Origin: Pseudomonas sp. GM78
Lineage (GTDB): Bacteria; Pseudomonadota; Gammaproteobacteria; Pseudomonadales; Pseudomonadaceae
Reading direction: 5' to 3'
DNA length: 64,000 bases
NCBI RefSeq assembly: GCF_000282475.1
Contig: NZ_AKJF01000056.1
Location: 1-64,000, forward strand
Shown: piece after piece, positions 46,095 to 53,579 of the stretch
How positions within the stretch are numbered: the first letter of the stretch is position 1
Layout: the number at the start of each line of letters is the position of its first letter
Program-made: the position numbers and the translations under genes
Notes under the pieces: model-generated
What the model was told of the DNA's origin: nothing
What the model saw: the letters and a program-made list of their open reading frames with translations, nothing else
The model's database searches: none

Positions 46095-47051
46095 ATGGCC
46101 CTACTGCCAGAACTTGAAGCTTTCCTCGAACTCGCCGAGTTCGGCCGCCTCACCGGCAAGAGTCGCCCGATGCACGAACAGACCCCGCAACAGGCGCGGA
46201 TCGACTTCGAAGCATCCTCCGGGTTCCTCGATGTGCCGCTGGACCACATCGCCTGCGACAACTTCACCATCACCGCCCGCGACGGCCACAGCCTGGCGGC
46301 GCGCCTGTATTGCGACGGCCAAACAGCCGACGACCTGCAACCGGTAATCCTGTATTTCCACGGCGGTGGCTACGTGGTCGGTAGCCTCGACTCCCACGAT
46401 GCACTGTGTCGACGCCTGGCCGCCCAGGGCGGTTTTGCCCTGTTGACCGTGGATTATCGCCTGGCCCCCGAATGGCGTTTCCCGACCCCGGTGCAGGACG
46501 CCTGCGACGCCGGCAACTGGCTGGCCCGCGAAGGCGCGGCCCGTGGCCTGGACGCCACGCGGGTGGCACTGGCCGGTGACAGCGTCGGCGCGACACTGGC
46601 CACGGTGTTGTCGATCATCGCCGTCCGCGAGCCAGCGGAACTGGCGTTGCAACCCAAGGCCCAACTGCTGGTGTACCCCGTCACCGACGCCACCACCCAC
46701 CGTGCTTCGCACCGGGATTTCGCCGAGGGCTACCTGCTGGAAACTCCGACCCTGGACTGGTTCTACGCCCACTACGCACGTACGCCTGCGGACCTGGCCG
46801 ACTGGCGCTGCTCGCCGTTGCTGGCCGAGGATTTGTCGGGTGTGGCCCCGGCGCTGGTGTACCTGGCCGGTTATGACCCGTTGCATGATGAAGGGTTGGC
46901 CTATGCCGAGCGTTTGCGGGCGGCGGGGAATGAGGTGACGTTGCTGGAGCAGCCGGGTATGACCCATGATTTTTTGCGCATGGCCGGGTTGTTGGGTGAG
47001 GTGGAGGGGATTCACGCGCAAGTGGCGGGGTGGGTGCGTTCAAAGGTTTGA
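46095..47051 (+). CDS. Alpha/beta hydrolase of the hormone-sensitive lipase family
   Basis: A 318-residue hydrolase. HSL-family motifs are present: oxyanion motif HGGGYVVGS, nucleophile elbow GDSVGA, acid in AGYDPLHDEG and His in GMTHDFLRM. No signal peptide, so cytoplasmic. An AAGGGA ribosome site lies 7 nt before the ATG. It stands in line with the NRPS genes, 125 bp after the pvdD stop, and has no iron-starvation box of its own, so it is either read through from the NRPS operon or uses another promoter. A role in siderophore maturation or deacylation is possible but not shown; the family is broad. Confidence 0.85.
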   Translation: MALLPELEAFLELAEFGRLTGKSRPMHEQTPQQARIDFEASSGFLDVPLDHIACDNFTITARDGHSLAARLYCDGQTADDLQPVILYFHGGGYVVGSLDSHDALCRRLAAQGGFALLTVDYRLAPEWRFPTPVQDACDAGNWLAREGAARGLDATRVALAGDSVGATLATVLSIIAVREPAELALQPKAQLLVYPVTDATTHRASHRDFAEGYLLETPTLDWFYAHYARTPADLADWRCSPLLAEDLSGVAPALVYLAGYDPLHDEGLAYAERLRAAGNEVTLLEQPGMTHDFLRMAGLLGEVEGIHAQVAGWVRSKV

Positions 47052-47064
47052 TTTGAAGTAAAAG

Positions 47065-47099
47065 GCCGCCATTTCTGAGTGGGGGATGGCGGCTTTTTT
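47065..47099 (+). terminator. Rho-independent terminator of the hydrolase gene
   Basis: GCCGCCAT and ATGGCGGC pair across a 12-nt loop and are followed by six T, starting 14 bp after the stop codon. Confidence 0.9.
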
Positions 47100-47122
47100 G
47101 TGCCCGGTGCTGGGTTTTTTGG

Positions 47123-47238
47123 TGGGGCGACTATCGCCTTCGCGAGCAGGCTCGCTCCCACAGTTGACCGAGGTGAACTCGGGTTTTGTGCACACCGAAG
47201 ATCCCCTGTAGGAGCGAGGCTTGCCCGCGAAGGCGGCC
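47123..47238. repeat. REP pair, left copy of a near-identical block
   Basis: A REP pair whose spacer (TTGACCGAGGTGAACTCGG, then TTTGTGCACACCGAAGATCC) is repeated almost base for base at 47924-48035. Together the two copies flank the DUF6124-type gene as direct repeats. Confidence 0.85.
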
Positions 47239-47364
47239 TCTGTTCAAAGTGCTGTTTAACGGCCGTCATCGTTACTTCGCGAAAACTACATCACCTTGCG
47301 TAACGGCCTACAGGTACACCAGAATCCGCCGGCTTGTGCGCCTTGGGGTCGCTCGGTAACTTGG

Positions 47365-47558
47365 ATCGGGTCACTGATTGTCAGTGATCGGGTTTAGTAG
47401 CCCGGCTAGTTATCCTCGGTTGTACAGGTGTCATTCAGTCAGGCATATGCCTGCACTTGATGGTGGCTGTGCGCATGGCGCCTTCGGGCGCGCCGGGTTT
47501 TGGGTGACTTTACCGGTCTACTAACTTGCGCACAGCTACCACCCTTTCGTGTAGTAGC
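47365..47558 (+). promoter_or_regulatory. Structured leader upstream of the DUF6124-type gene
   Basis: Several strong stems follow each other: TCACTGA-TTG-TCAGTGA (47371-47387), the palindrome CAGGCATATGCCTG (47440-47453), and a long stem between 47461-47475 and 47528-47543 closing over a GGCGC-CTTCG-type hairpin (47477-47494). The GCTAC of the right arm could instead pair with GTAGC at 47554-47558, giving two exclusive folds. Whether it acts as RNA is inference. Confidence 0.5.
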
Positions 47559-47592
47559 GAGATGGTCGTGGCCCTTTCTGGAGAAAACACCC

Positions 47593-47916
47593 ATGTTCAA
47601 GGTCACACCGAATCCGCCTGACCCCGATCCGACATCCTCGTCAGAAAATTCCGACGACCGCATCCCCTCAGCCGCCGACATCAACGCCACCCCACGCAAG
47701 CTCTGCAGCATGTTCATCGTCAACCCTGAACTCGATGTCGAAACCCTGTTGGCCCACGCCTGTGAGTCGCTGGCTTCGGCCAATGTCATGGCGTTGGATC
47801 TGGCGGATCATATGGAAGGGACTGGTCGTAATTCGTTGTTGGGGATTGCCCAGGTGATCATGTTGGGGGAGTTGGCGGTGAATCGTGCACTGGATCGGAT
47901 CGATCCGCCTGAATAA
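47593..47916 (+). CDS. Small DUF6124/DUF3077-type protein
   Basis: A 107-residue protein with a proline-rich start (TPNPPDPDPTSSSENSDD) and a helical rest (CSMFIVNPELDVETLLAHACESLASANVMALDLADHMEG). This pattern is common to small, multi-copy Pseudomonas proteins of unknown function, which I place in DUF6124/DUF3077 from memory. The ATG at 47593 has a GGAG ribosome site. No signal peptide or membrane segment. A highly structured leader precedes it, and matching REP blocks flank the unit. Confidence 0.7.
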   Translation: MFKVTPNPPDPDPTSSSENSDDRIPSAADINATPRKLCSMFIVNPELDVETLLAHACESLASANVMALDLADHMEGTGRNSLLGIAQVIMLGELAVNRALDRIDPPE

Positions 47917-47923
47917 TCAATGT

Positions 47924-48035
47924 TGGGGCGACTGTCGCCATCGCGAGCAGGCTCGCTCCCACAGTTGACCGAGGTGAACTCGGAATTTGTGCACACCGAA
48001 GATCCCCTGTGGGAGCGAGCCTGCTCGCGATGACG
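47924..48035. repeat. REP pair, right copy of a near-identical block
   Basis: Differs from 47123-47238 by only a few bases over about 95 nt, including the non-REP spacer. Lies between the DUF6124-type gene and the end of fpvA. Confidence 0.85.
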
Positions 48036-48065
48036 TCATCACAGGCACCGCAAACATCGGCCCAT

Positions 48066-48098
48066 AAAAAATGCCCGCATCTCTCGATACGGGCATTG
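48066..48098 (-). terminator. Rho-independent terminator of fpvA
   Basis: On the minus strand AATGCCCG and CGGGCATT form a stem with a 12-nt loop, followed by a T-rich run; it starts 18 bp after the fpvA stop. Confidence 0.85.
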
Positions 48099-48115
48099 TT
48101 CATATCAGCTCAGAC

Positions 48116-50599
48116 TCAGAAGTCGTACTTCGCGGTGATCTGCATGTTGCGCGGTTCGCCGTAGAAGGTGGTGCCGAAGTTGCCAAGGCCGGTCAGGTAG
48201 CGCTTGTCGAAGACGTTGTAGGCGTTGACGGTGAAGCTCAGGTGGTCGTCGTACTGGTAACGGGTCATCAGGTCGACGAGGGTGTAGCCACCTTGCTTGA
48301 GCATGGTGCTGCCGCCTTCACCGCCGCCTACGTTCGGGCTGTAGCTCTGGCCGTAAAACGCGCTCTGCCAGCTGACACCGCCACCGACGGTGAACTGGTC
48401 CAGCGCGCCGGGCAGGCGGTAAGTGGTGAAGGTGCGCACTACGTGTTCCGGTTTGCTGGTGGCCAGTGGGAAACCGAAGATGCGTTGGTGATCCTTGTCG
48501 CGAGTACGGGCATAGGTGTAGCCAGCCGATACGTTCCAGTCCGGAGCCAGTTCGCCGGCCAGTTCCAGTTCAACGCCATTGGTGGTGGCACCGTCGACGG
48601 CTTTGTAAATGCCGTCACCGGTAATCTCATTGGTGCCGATCGACTCAGCAACGTTGTCCTGCTCGATACGGAAGAAGGCCAGGCTGGCGTTGAGTTTGCC
48701 TTCGAAGTAGGCCGCTTTCAGACCGGTTTCGTAGCTGTCACCTTCAACTGGGTCCAGGGTCTTGCCATCGGCGTCTTTGTTGATTTGTGGCTGGTAGATG
48801 CTGGTGTAGCTGGCGTAGACCGAGTAGGTATCGTCCAGGTCATAGACCACACCGGCGTAAGGCGTGACGACGCCGTGTTCCTTGTAGCTGGCGTGGGTGT
48901 CGGCCAGGCCGGCGCCCGGGTAGTAGGTGTAGTCCTCGTTGTACTTGTAGGTACTGACACGGCCACCGAGGATGAACGAGAGGTCGTCGGTCGGACGCAA
49001 GCGTGTGGCCAGGTAAGCGCCATTCTGGCTCAGGGTGCGCTCGTACTTGCCGTCTTTCGGAAAGTCCGGTTTCGCAATATGGCCTGTCCAGTCAAAGATG
49101 CTGCCCGGTACCAGTCCATCGGAGTCGGTGGGGGCACCAAAGGTTGAGCCAGTCTGACGGGAGTGGGCCGCCATGAAACCAGCCACCAGTTCATGCTCGC
49201 GACCGCCCAGGGTAAAAGGGCCGGAGACGTTCACGTCAGCAGTGTTCTGCACGCGATGGCCTTCCCAGTGACCCTGGTAAAAGAACATGCCTTCGCCGGT
49301 ATTGCGGTCCGGGTAACCACCGCTGGCAGAGGCCAGTTGAGTATCGTGATCGGTGGTTTTCTGGTCGAAGCTGGCCTTGAATTTCCAGTCGTTGGCCAGC
49401 GCTTGCTCGAGGGACGCGAAGTAGGTGGTGCTGTCGAAGTCACGACGGCTCCAGTCGGCGCCCGGGTTGAAGCTGCGGGAGAAGTTGGTCTTGCCGCCGT
49501 CGGCGTAGTAAACCGTGTTTCCGGTCCAGGAACTGCCGCGCGGGGTGGCGCTGGACTTGTCGACGCCCAGGGTCAGCAGGGTATCGTCGGTCAGGTCGGC
49601 TTCGAGAACACCGTAGTACAGGTCTCTCTTCTGGCTGTAGTGGTCGATGTACGAATCTTTGTCCTGCATGGCGCCGACAAAGCGGCCGCGCACGTTGCCG
49701 GATTCGGTCAGCGAGCCGGAGATATCGCCTTCGGTGCGGTAGCTGTCCCAGTAACCGGCGGTGGCGCTGACCGAAGCCTTGAACTCCTTGGTCGGCTTTT
49801 TACGCACCAGGTTGACGGTGGCGGACGGGTCGCCGGCGCCGGTCATCAGGCCGGTTGCGCCTTTGATGACTTCGACGCGGTCGAGGTTGGCAGCGTCGTC
49901 GGTGTTGTTCGGGTTTTCACCGTACACGCCGTCGTAGGGAATGTTGACGCCATCGTACTGAAAGTTGGTGATGGCAAAGCCCCGTGCGGAAAATTCTGTA
50001 CGGTCGCTGTCGTACTTCTGCGACGTGATACCGGGGGTATTCTTCAGCGCATCGCCAACGCTCTGTACGCCGCGATCGTCCATCTGCTGACGAGTGACCA
50101 CGGTCACCGATTGCGGCGTTTCGCGAATGGTCAGCGGCAGCTTGGTGGCGGTGGTGGTGGCGCCGGTGGTGTAGGAACCAGTGTCTTCAGTGGTCAGGCC
50201 CAGGGCCTGGCCGGAAATGGTCGTGGCGCCCAGTTGCAGGCTCGATGAGCCACCCGACACCAGCGTCACGCTGTTGCCGTTGATCTGGAACGAAATGCCG
50301 GTGCCCTTGAGCATCTCGGCCAGGGCCGCGGAAGGCTCCAGCGAGCCGGACACGGCGCGGGACTTGATGCCGGCCACCTGATCCGGGCTGTAGAGGATTT
50401 GCAGGTTGGTTTGCATGCCCAGTTGGGTCAGCGCGCTGGACAGCGGCTGCACGGCAATACTCACTTTTACAGGTGCTGCGTTGGCCATCGTGCTCCCCAG
50501 CAACGTGGCGGTCAGCAGGACGCTGGTCAACAGCGTCTTGTGCAATGACGGGCGCTGTACGGCCAGCGCGAGAGGGGTACGGCGTGGAAGAGATCGCAT
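48116..50599 (-). CDS. fpvA: Ferripyoverdine TonB-dependent receptor and signal transducer
   Basis: An 827-residue outer membrane protein. A signal peptide (cleavage near MANAAP) is followed by an STN signalling domain (about 45-125: VKVSIAVQPLSSALTQLGMQTNLQILYSPDQVAG), a plug domain (SVTVVTRQQMDDRGVQSVGDAL, FSARGFAITNFQYDGV) and a 22-strand barrel ending in MQITAKYDF with the typical C-terminal Phe. The STN domain is used by transducers that signal through an inner-membrane anti-sigma factor to an ECF sigma, here presumably FpvI. Being inside the pyoverdine locus beside pvdE makes fpvA the safe name; the ligand is presumably the strain's own pyoverdine. The gene is 116 bp downstream of pvdE on the same strand and has its own Fur-like site. 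Confidence 0.93.
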   Translation of the reverse strand: MRSLPRRTPLALAVQRPSLHKTLLTSVLLTATLLGSTMANAAPVKVSIAVQPLSSALTQLGMQTNLQILYSPDQVAGIKSRAVSGSLEPSAALAEMLKGTGISFQINGNSVTLVSGGSSSLQLGATTISGQALGLTTEDTGSYTTGATTTATKLPLTIRETPQSVTVVTRQQMDDRGVQSVGDALKNTPGITSQKYDSDRTEFSARGFAITNFQYDGVNIPYDGVYGENPNNTDDAANLDRVEVIKGATGLMTGAGDPSATVNLVRKKPTKEFKASVSATAGYWDSYRTEGDISGSLTESGNVRGRFVGAMQDKDSYIDHYSQKRDLYYGVLEADLTDDTLLTLGVDKSSATPRGSSWTGNTVYYADGGKTNFSRSFNPGADWSRRDFDSTTYFASLEQALANDWKFKASFDQKTTDHDTQLASASGGYPDRNTGEGMFFYQGHWEGHRVQNTADVNVSGPFTLGGREHELVAGFMAAHSRQTGSTFGAPTDSDGLVPGSIFDWTGHIAKPDFPKDGKYERTLSQNGAYLATRLRPTDDLSFILGGRVSTYKYNEDYTYYPGAGLADTHASYKEHGVVTPYAGVVYDLDDTYSVYASYTSIYQPQINKDADGKTLDPVEGDSYETGLKAAYFEGKLNASLAFFRIEQDNVAESIGTNEITGDGIYKAVDGATTNGVELELAGELAPDWNVSAGYTYARTRDKDHQRIFGFPLATSKPEHVVRTFTTYRLPGALDQFTVGGGVSWQSAFYGQSYSPNVGGGEGGSTMLKQGGYTLVDLMTRYQYDDHLSFTVNAYNVFDKRYLTGLGNFGTTFYGEPRNMQITAKYDF

Positions 50600-50642
50600 T
50601 ACTTGCCTGTGCTCCTGAAAAGTGTCGTGCAGAGTTTTTGTT

Positions 50643-50661
50643 AATAGGAATGATTATTAAG
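50643..50661 (-). promoter_or_regulatory. Candidate Fur box upstream of fpvA
   Basis: An AT-rich 19-mer (AATAGGAATGATTATTAAG on the plus strand) matches the Fur consensus at 11 positions, in the 116-bp gap between pvdE and fpvA. No TAAAT-N16-CGT box is present here. Confidence 0.4.
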
Positions 50662-50715
50662 ACGAGATGCGATTATGAAACCGGAAAAGAAATGTGAAAA
50701 AAATGTTATTTGGGG

Positions 50716-52365
50716 TCAGGCAGCCGTCAGCTCGGTGACGACCCGGCCGCTTTCCATGCGCACCAGTTGGTCGGCCACATCGAAATAACGGTCATCGTGG
50801 GAGATCACGATGATGGTCTTGCCCAGGCGCTTGAGGTCCGGCAGCAGCTCGGTGTAGAAAATCCGCCGGAAGGTCGGGTCCTGGTCGGCCGCCCATTCGT
50901 CGAACACCAGCACCGGCCGCTCTTCCAGCCAGGCATTGACCAGCGCCAGGCGCTTGCGCTGCCCGGTTGAAAGGTCGGTGGTGGTGAAGTTGCCGTCCTT
51001 GACGCTGACCTTGTGCGCGATCTCCAGGCGCTGCAGGTATTTGTTGGCGTCTTCGGGGATCTGCGTATCGCCCTGGACCACGTCGTCGAACAGGTAGTAG
51101 TCGGCGAAGATGGTGGTGAACAGCTGGCGATAGTCGTCGCGGTTGTGCGCGTCGATGGCCTCGCCATTGACCCGGATCTGCCCCTGTTGCGGGGTGTACA
51201 GGCCCAGCAGCAGCTTGATCAGGGTGGTTTTGCCGCAGCCGTTCTCGCCGACGATGAAGGTGATGTCGCCCTGCTTGATCGACAGGTTGACCGGGCCGAG
51301 CTGGAACGGCGCCGCACCCTCGACCGACGGGAAGGCGTAGCGCACGTCCGCCAGTTGCAGTTCGTGAACAGCTTGTTTGACCTTGCCCTGGTCGCTGAGC
51401 AGCAGGTGCGGTTCCGGGGTGGAAAATTGTTCCGACAGTTCAGCGATGCGGCGAAAAGCGATCTGCGCGCGGCTGACGATCGGCAGGGTGCCGATCAAAT
51501 GCTCCAGCGGGCCTTTCATGTACAGCAGCACCAGCACGAAGCCGCTCATGACGGTCTTGTCGGCGCTCGGCCAGAACGTTTGCAGGGCCAGGGCCAGGCC
51601 GATGACCACGAAGAACAGCATCGAGCCGAAGGTCTTGGCGATGACGAAGGTGTTGATCGAACGCACCTGGGTGTTGCAGATGAATTCGGCGGTGCCCTTG
51701 ATGCCCGAGGTGAACATGCGCTGGCGGCGTGGGCGGTGGATGCGCAGTTCCTTGGCGCCTTCGGCAATCGCGTTGTAGTGCTTTTGCAGCTCGTCTTCAG
51801 CGTCGCGGGCGGCCATGAAACCTTGCACGCCCTTGCTCTGGGCGTAGGCCTGGATCGCGCTGCCGATCAGGATTGCGGCCACCATGATCAGGAACATGGG
51901 CCAGGACAGGATCGCGAGGTAGCCCATGCAACCCAGGGTCACGGTCAGGGAAATCGCCAGCGGCGCGAAGGCGAAGGCGAAGTCGCTGATGGTGTCGACG
52001 TCGTGGGTCAGCACCGGGATCAGGCGATGGCTGCGGTAACGCTCGATCTGCTCGATCGGCGCCGACAGCACCTTCTCGCCCAACTGTTTGCGCAGCTTGG
52101 CGATGATGTGCTGGCCGACGTAGTTGGTGCCGATGTCGGAGCAGATCGAACTGGCCAGCGCCAGCAGGCACAGGCCGGCGAACAGCGCGACCACGCCCTG
52201 GGTCAGGCCGCTGTCCGAATGCAGGGCATTGTTGATGGTCGCCAGCAACACCGTGACGCTCAGGCCGCCGACCATGCCCAGGAATATGGACGCGGCGACG
52301 ATGAGTCGAAAGGGTTTGAGCAGGGCGAACAATTCGCCGATGGCGCCTCGGGTAGGCTGGGTCAT
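50716..52365 (-). CDS. pvdE: ABC transporter exporting the pyoverdine precursor to the periplasm
   Basis: A 549-residue half transporter with an N-terminal membrane domain (about 1-310) and a C-terminal ATPase: Walker A VGENGCGKTT, signature LSTGQRKR and Walker B PVLVFDEWAADQDP. The STGQ signature and the DEWAADQ motif are the variants shared by PvdE and cyclic-peptide-type exporters. PvdE moves acylated ferribactin into the periplasm, where maturation happens. A perfect iron-starvation box lies 41 bp upstream of the start codon. Confidence 0.93.
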   Translation of the reverse strand: MTQPTRGAIGELFALLKPFRLIVAASIFLGMVGGLSVTVLLATINNALHSDSGLTQGVVALFAGLCLLALASSICSDIGTNYVGQHIIAKLRKQLGEKVLSAPIEQIERYRSHRLIPVLTHDVDTISDFAFAFAPLAISLTVTLGCMGYLAILSWPMFLIMVAAILIGSAIQAYAQSKGVQGFMAARDAEDELQKHYNAIAEGAKELRIHRPRRQRMFTSGIKGTAEFICNTQVRSINTFVIAKTFGSMLFFVVIGLALALQTFWPSADKTVMSGFVLVLLYMKGPLEHLIGTLPIVSRAQIAFRRIAELSEQFSTPEPHLLLSDQGKVKQAVHELQLADVRYAFPSVEGAAPFQLGPVNLSIKQGDITFIVGENGCGKTTLIKLLLGLYTPQQGQIRVNGEAIDAHNRDDYRQLFTTIFADYYLFDDVVQGDTQIPEDANKYLQRLEIAHKVSVKDGNFTTTDLSTGQRKRLALVNAWLEERPVLVFDEWAADQDPTFRRIFYTELLPDLKRLGKTIIVISHDDRYFDVADQLVRMESGRVVTELTAA

Positions 52366-52406
52366 GGAAGACGGTTCCTTGGGTCGGAAGGCAGATACCC
52401 AGTAGA

Positions 52407-52430
52407 ACGTCTGGTCGAGGGGTTAATTTA
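52407..52430 (-). promoter_or_regulatory. PvdS iron-starvation box of pvdE
   Basis: On the minus strand: TAAAT, 16 nt, CGT, a full match, ending 41 bp before the pvdE ATG. Confidence 0.9.
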
Positions 52431-52467
52431 GAGGGTGGGCGACTGGTGGTGGGGGACTTCACACAAA

Positions 52468-52563
52468 CCCCTGTAGGAGCTGCCGCAGGCTGCGATCTTT
52501 TGACTTTGGCATTTTAGAAGCAAGATCAAAAGATCGCAGCCTGCGGCAGCTCCTACAGGGGAT
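52468..52563. repeat. Inverted pair of REP-like palindromes (GCCGCAGGCTGCGATC type)
   Basis: CTGTAGGAGCTGCCGCAGGC with TGCGATCTTTTGA is repeated in inverted form after a spacer of about 25 bp. It lies between the pvdO stop and the pvdE promoter. This subtype also occurs at 53474-53572 and 62917-63029. Confidence 0.85.
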
Positions 52564-52574
52564 GGTGTATGGGT

Positions 52575-53438
52575 TTAGAGCTCGCGCACTACGCGAAAAC
52601 CCATCCAGTCCCCGCGTTCCTGAGGGTACTGGCTGTTGCGGTTACCGGAGCGGGAGAACACCGGGGCTTCTCCCCAGTCGTTGCCGCGGATGCGCACGGC
52701 TTCGCAGTTGGGTTCCAGCCAGGCGCTGCCATCGGTGGGGGCGCCGACGTAGTCCGGGTGTTCGCAGTCTTCGACCCATTCATAGACATTTCCCTGCATG
52801 TCGTACATTCCGAAGGCGTTGGGCGGGTAGCTGCCAACGGGCGAGCTGTAGCTGTAGCCGTCCGCCGGGCCGTAGGTGTTGGCATGTTTGGCGATGCTGT
52901 ATCCCTTGCCTTCATCGAACGGGAAGGGGAACGGGCCCGAGGTGCCGCCGCGTGCGGCGTATTCACGCTGGGCTTCGCTGACCATGCTGTATGTCTGCCC
53001 GGTTTTCTTCGAAAGCCAGGCGACATAGTGCTTCACGTCGTCGAAGTTCATGCACACCGCCGGCTGGCGCGGGCTCTGCGGGTAGCGCGGCTTGCTGGCG
53101 ACGCACTCGCGACCTGGCCGGGTGTCGCCGTTGGCGATGGTCACGCCGCTTTCCTTCACATAGCTGTCCCACTCACCGGCGGTGATCTGGAAGCGGCTCA
53201 TGGCGAAGGGTTTGGCGAAGGTGACTGCATGCATCGGACCTTCATCGGACTCGCGGCCGACTTCGTCATCCGGGGTGCCCATGGTGAAGGTCCCGGCGGG
53301 CAGCACGACCATTTCCGGGCAGTTCTTGCAGTCCTTGAATACCTTGCCGGGTTGAAGTGGCGTGGCGGCCTGCGCAGCAGCCGGAAGCAGGCTGGCGAAG
53401 ATGGCAGCCAGTCCAACGGTCAGCAGATTTCGGTTCAT
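52575..53438 (-). CDS. pvdO: Pyoverdine chromophore maturation protein PvdO
   Basis: A 287-residue periplasmic protein with a Sec signal peptide (cleavage near AAAQAA). The whole mature part is a formylglycine-generating-enzyme (SUMF1) fold: VVLPAGTFTMGTPDDEVGRESDEGPMHAVTF, PVGSYPPNAFGMYDMQGNVYEWVEDC, and an end GDWMGFRVVREL. In P. aeruginosa PvdO catalyses the last oxidation of dihydropyoverdine to the mature chromophore. No iron-starvation box is seen directly upstream, so it is probably transcribed with pvdM and pvdN through the REP pair that separates it from pvdN. Confidence 0.93.
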   Translation of the reverse strand: MNRNLLTVGLAAIFASLLPAAAQAATPLQPGKVFKDCKNCPEMVVLPAGTFTMGTPDDEVGRESDEGPMHAVTFAKPFAMSRFQITAGEWDSYVKESGVTIANGDTRPGRECVASKPRYPQSPRQPAVCMNFDDVKHYVAWLSKKTGQTYSMVSEAQREYAARGGTSGPFPFPFDEGKGYSIAKHANTYGPADGYSYSSPVGSYPPNAFGMYDMQGNVYEWVEDCEHPDYVGAPTDGSAWLEPNCEAVRIRGNDWGEAPVFSRSGNRNSQYPQERGDWMGFRVVREL

Positions 53439-53473
53439 GACTCATCTCGATCGAAGAAAAACGGGGCGATAAC

Positions 53474-53572
53474 TATAGGAGCTGCCGCAGGCTGCGATCT
53501 TTTGATCTTGATCTTCTGCAGTATCAAAAAGATCAGGATCAAAAGATCGCAGCCTGCGGCAGCTCCTACAGG
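53474..53572. repeat. Inverted pair of REP-like palindromes between pvdN and pvdO
   Basis: Same subtype as 52468-52563. The two halves are complementary over more than 30 bp with a spacer of about 35 bp. Inside a likely pvdMNO transcript it could stabilise or end the upstream message. Confidence 0.85.
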
Positions 53573-53579
53573 GGGCGCG

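Noticed and set aside
48071-50248. Plus-strand frames rich in Gly, Val and Ala
   Set aside because: Antisense to fpvA; a product with no family features.
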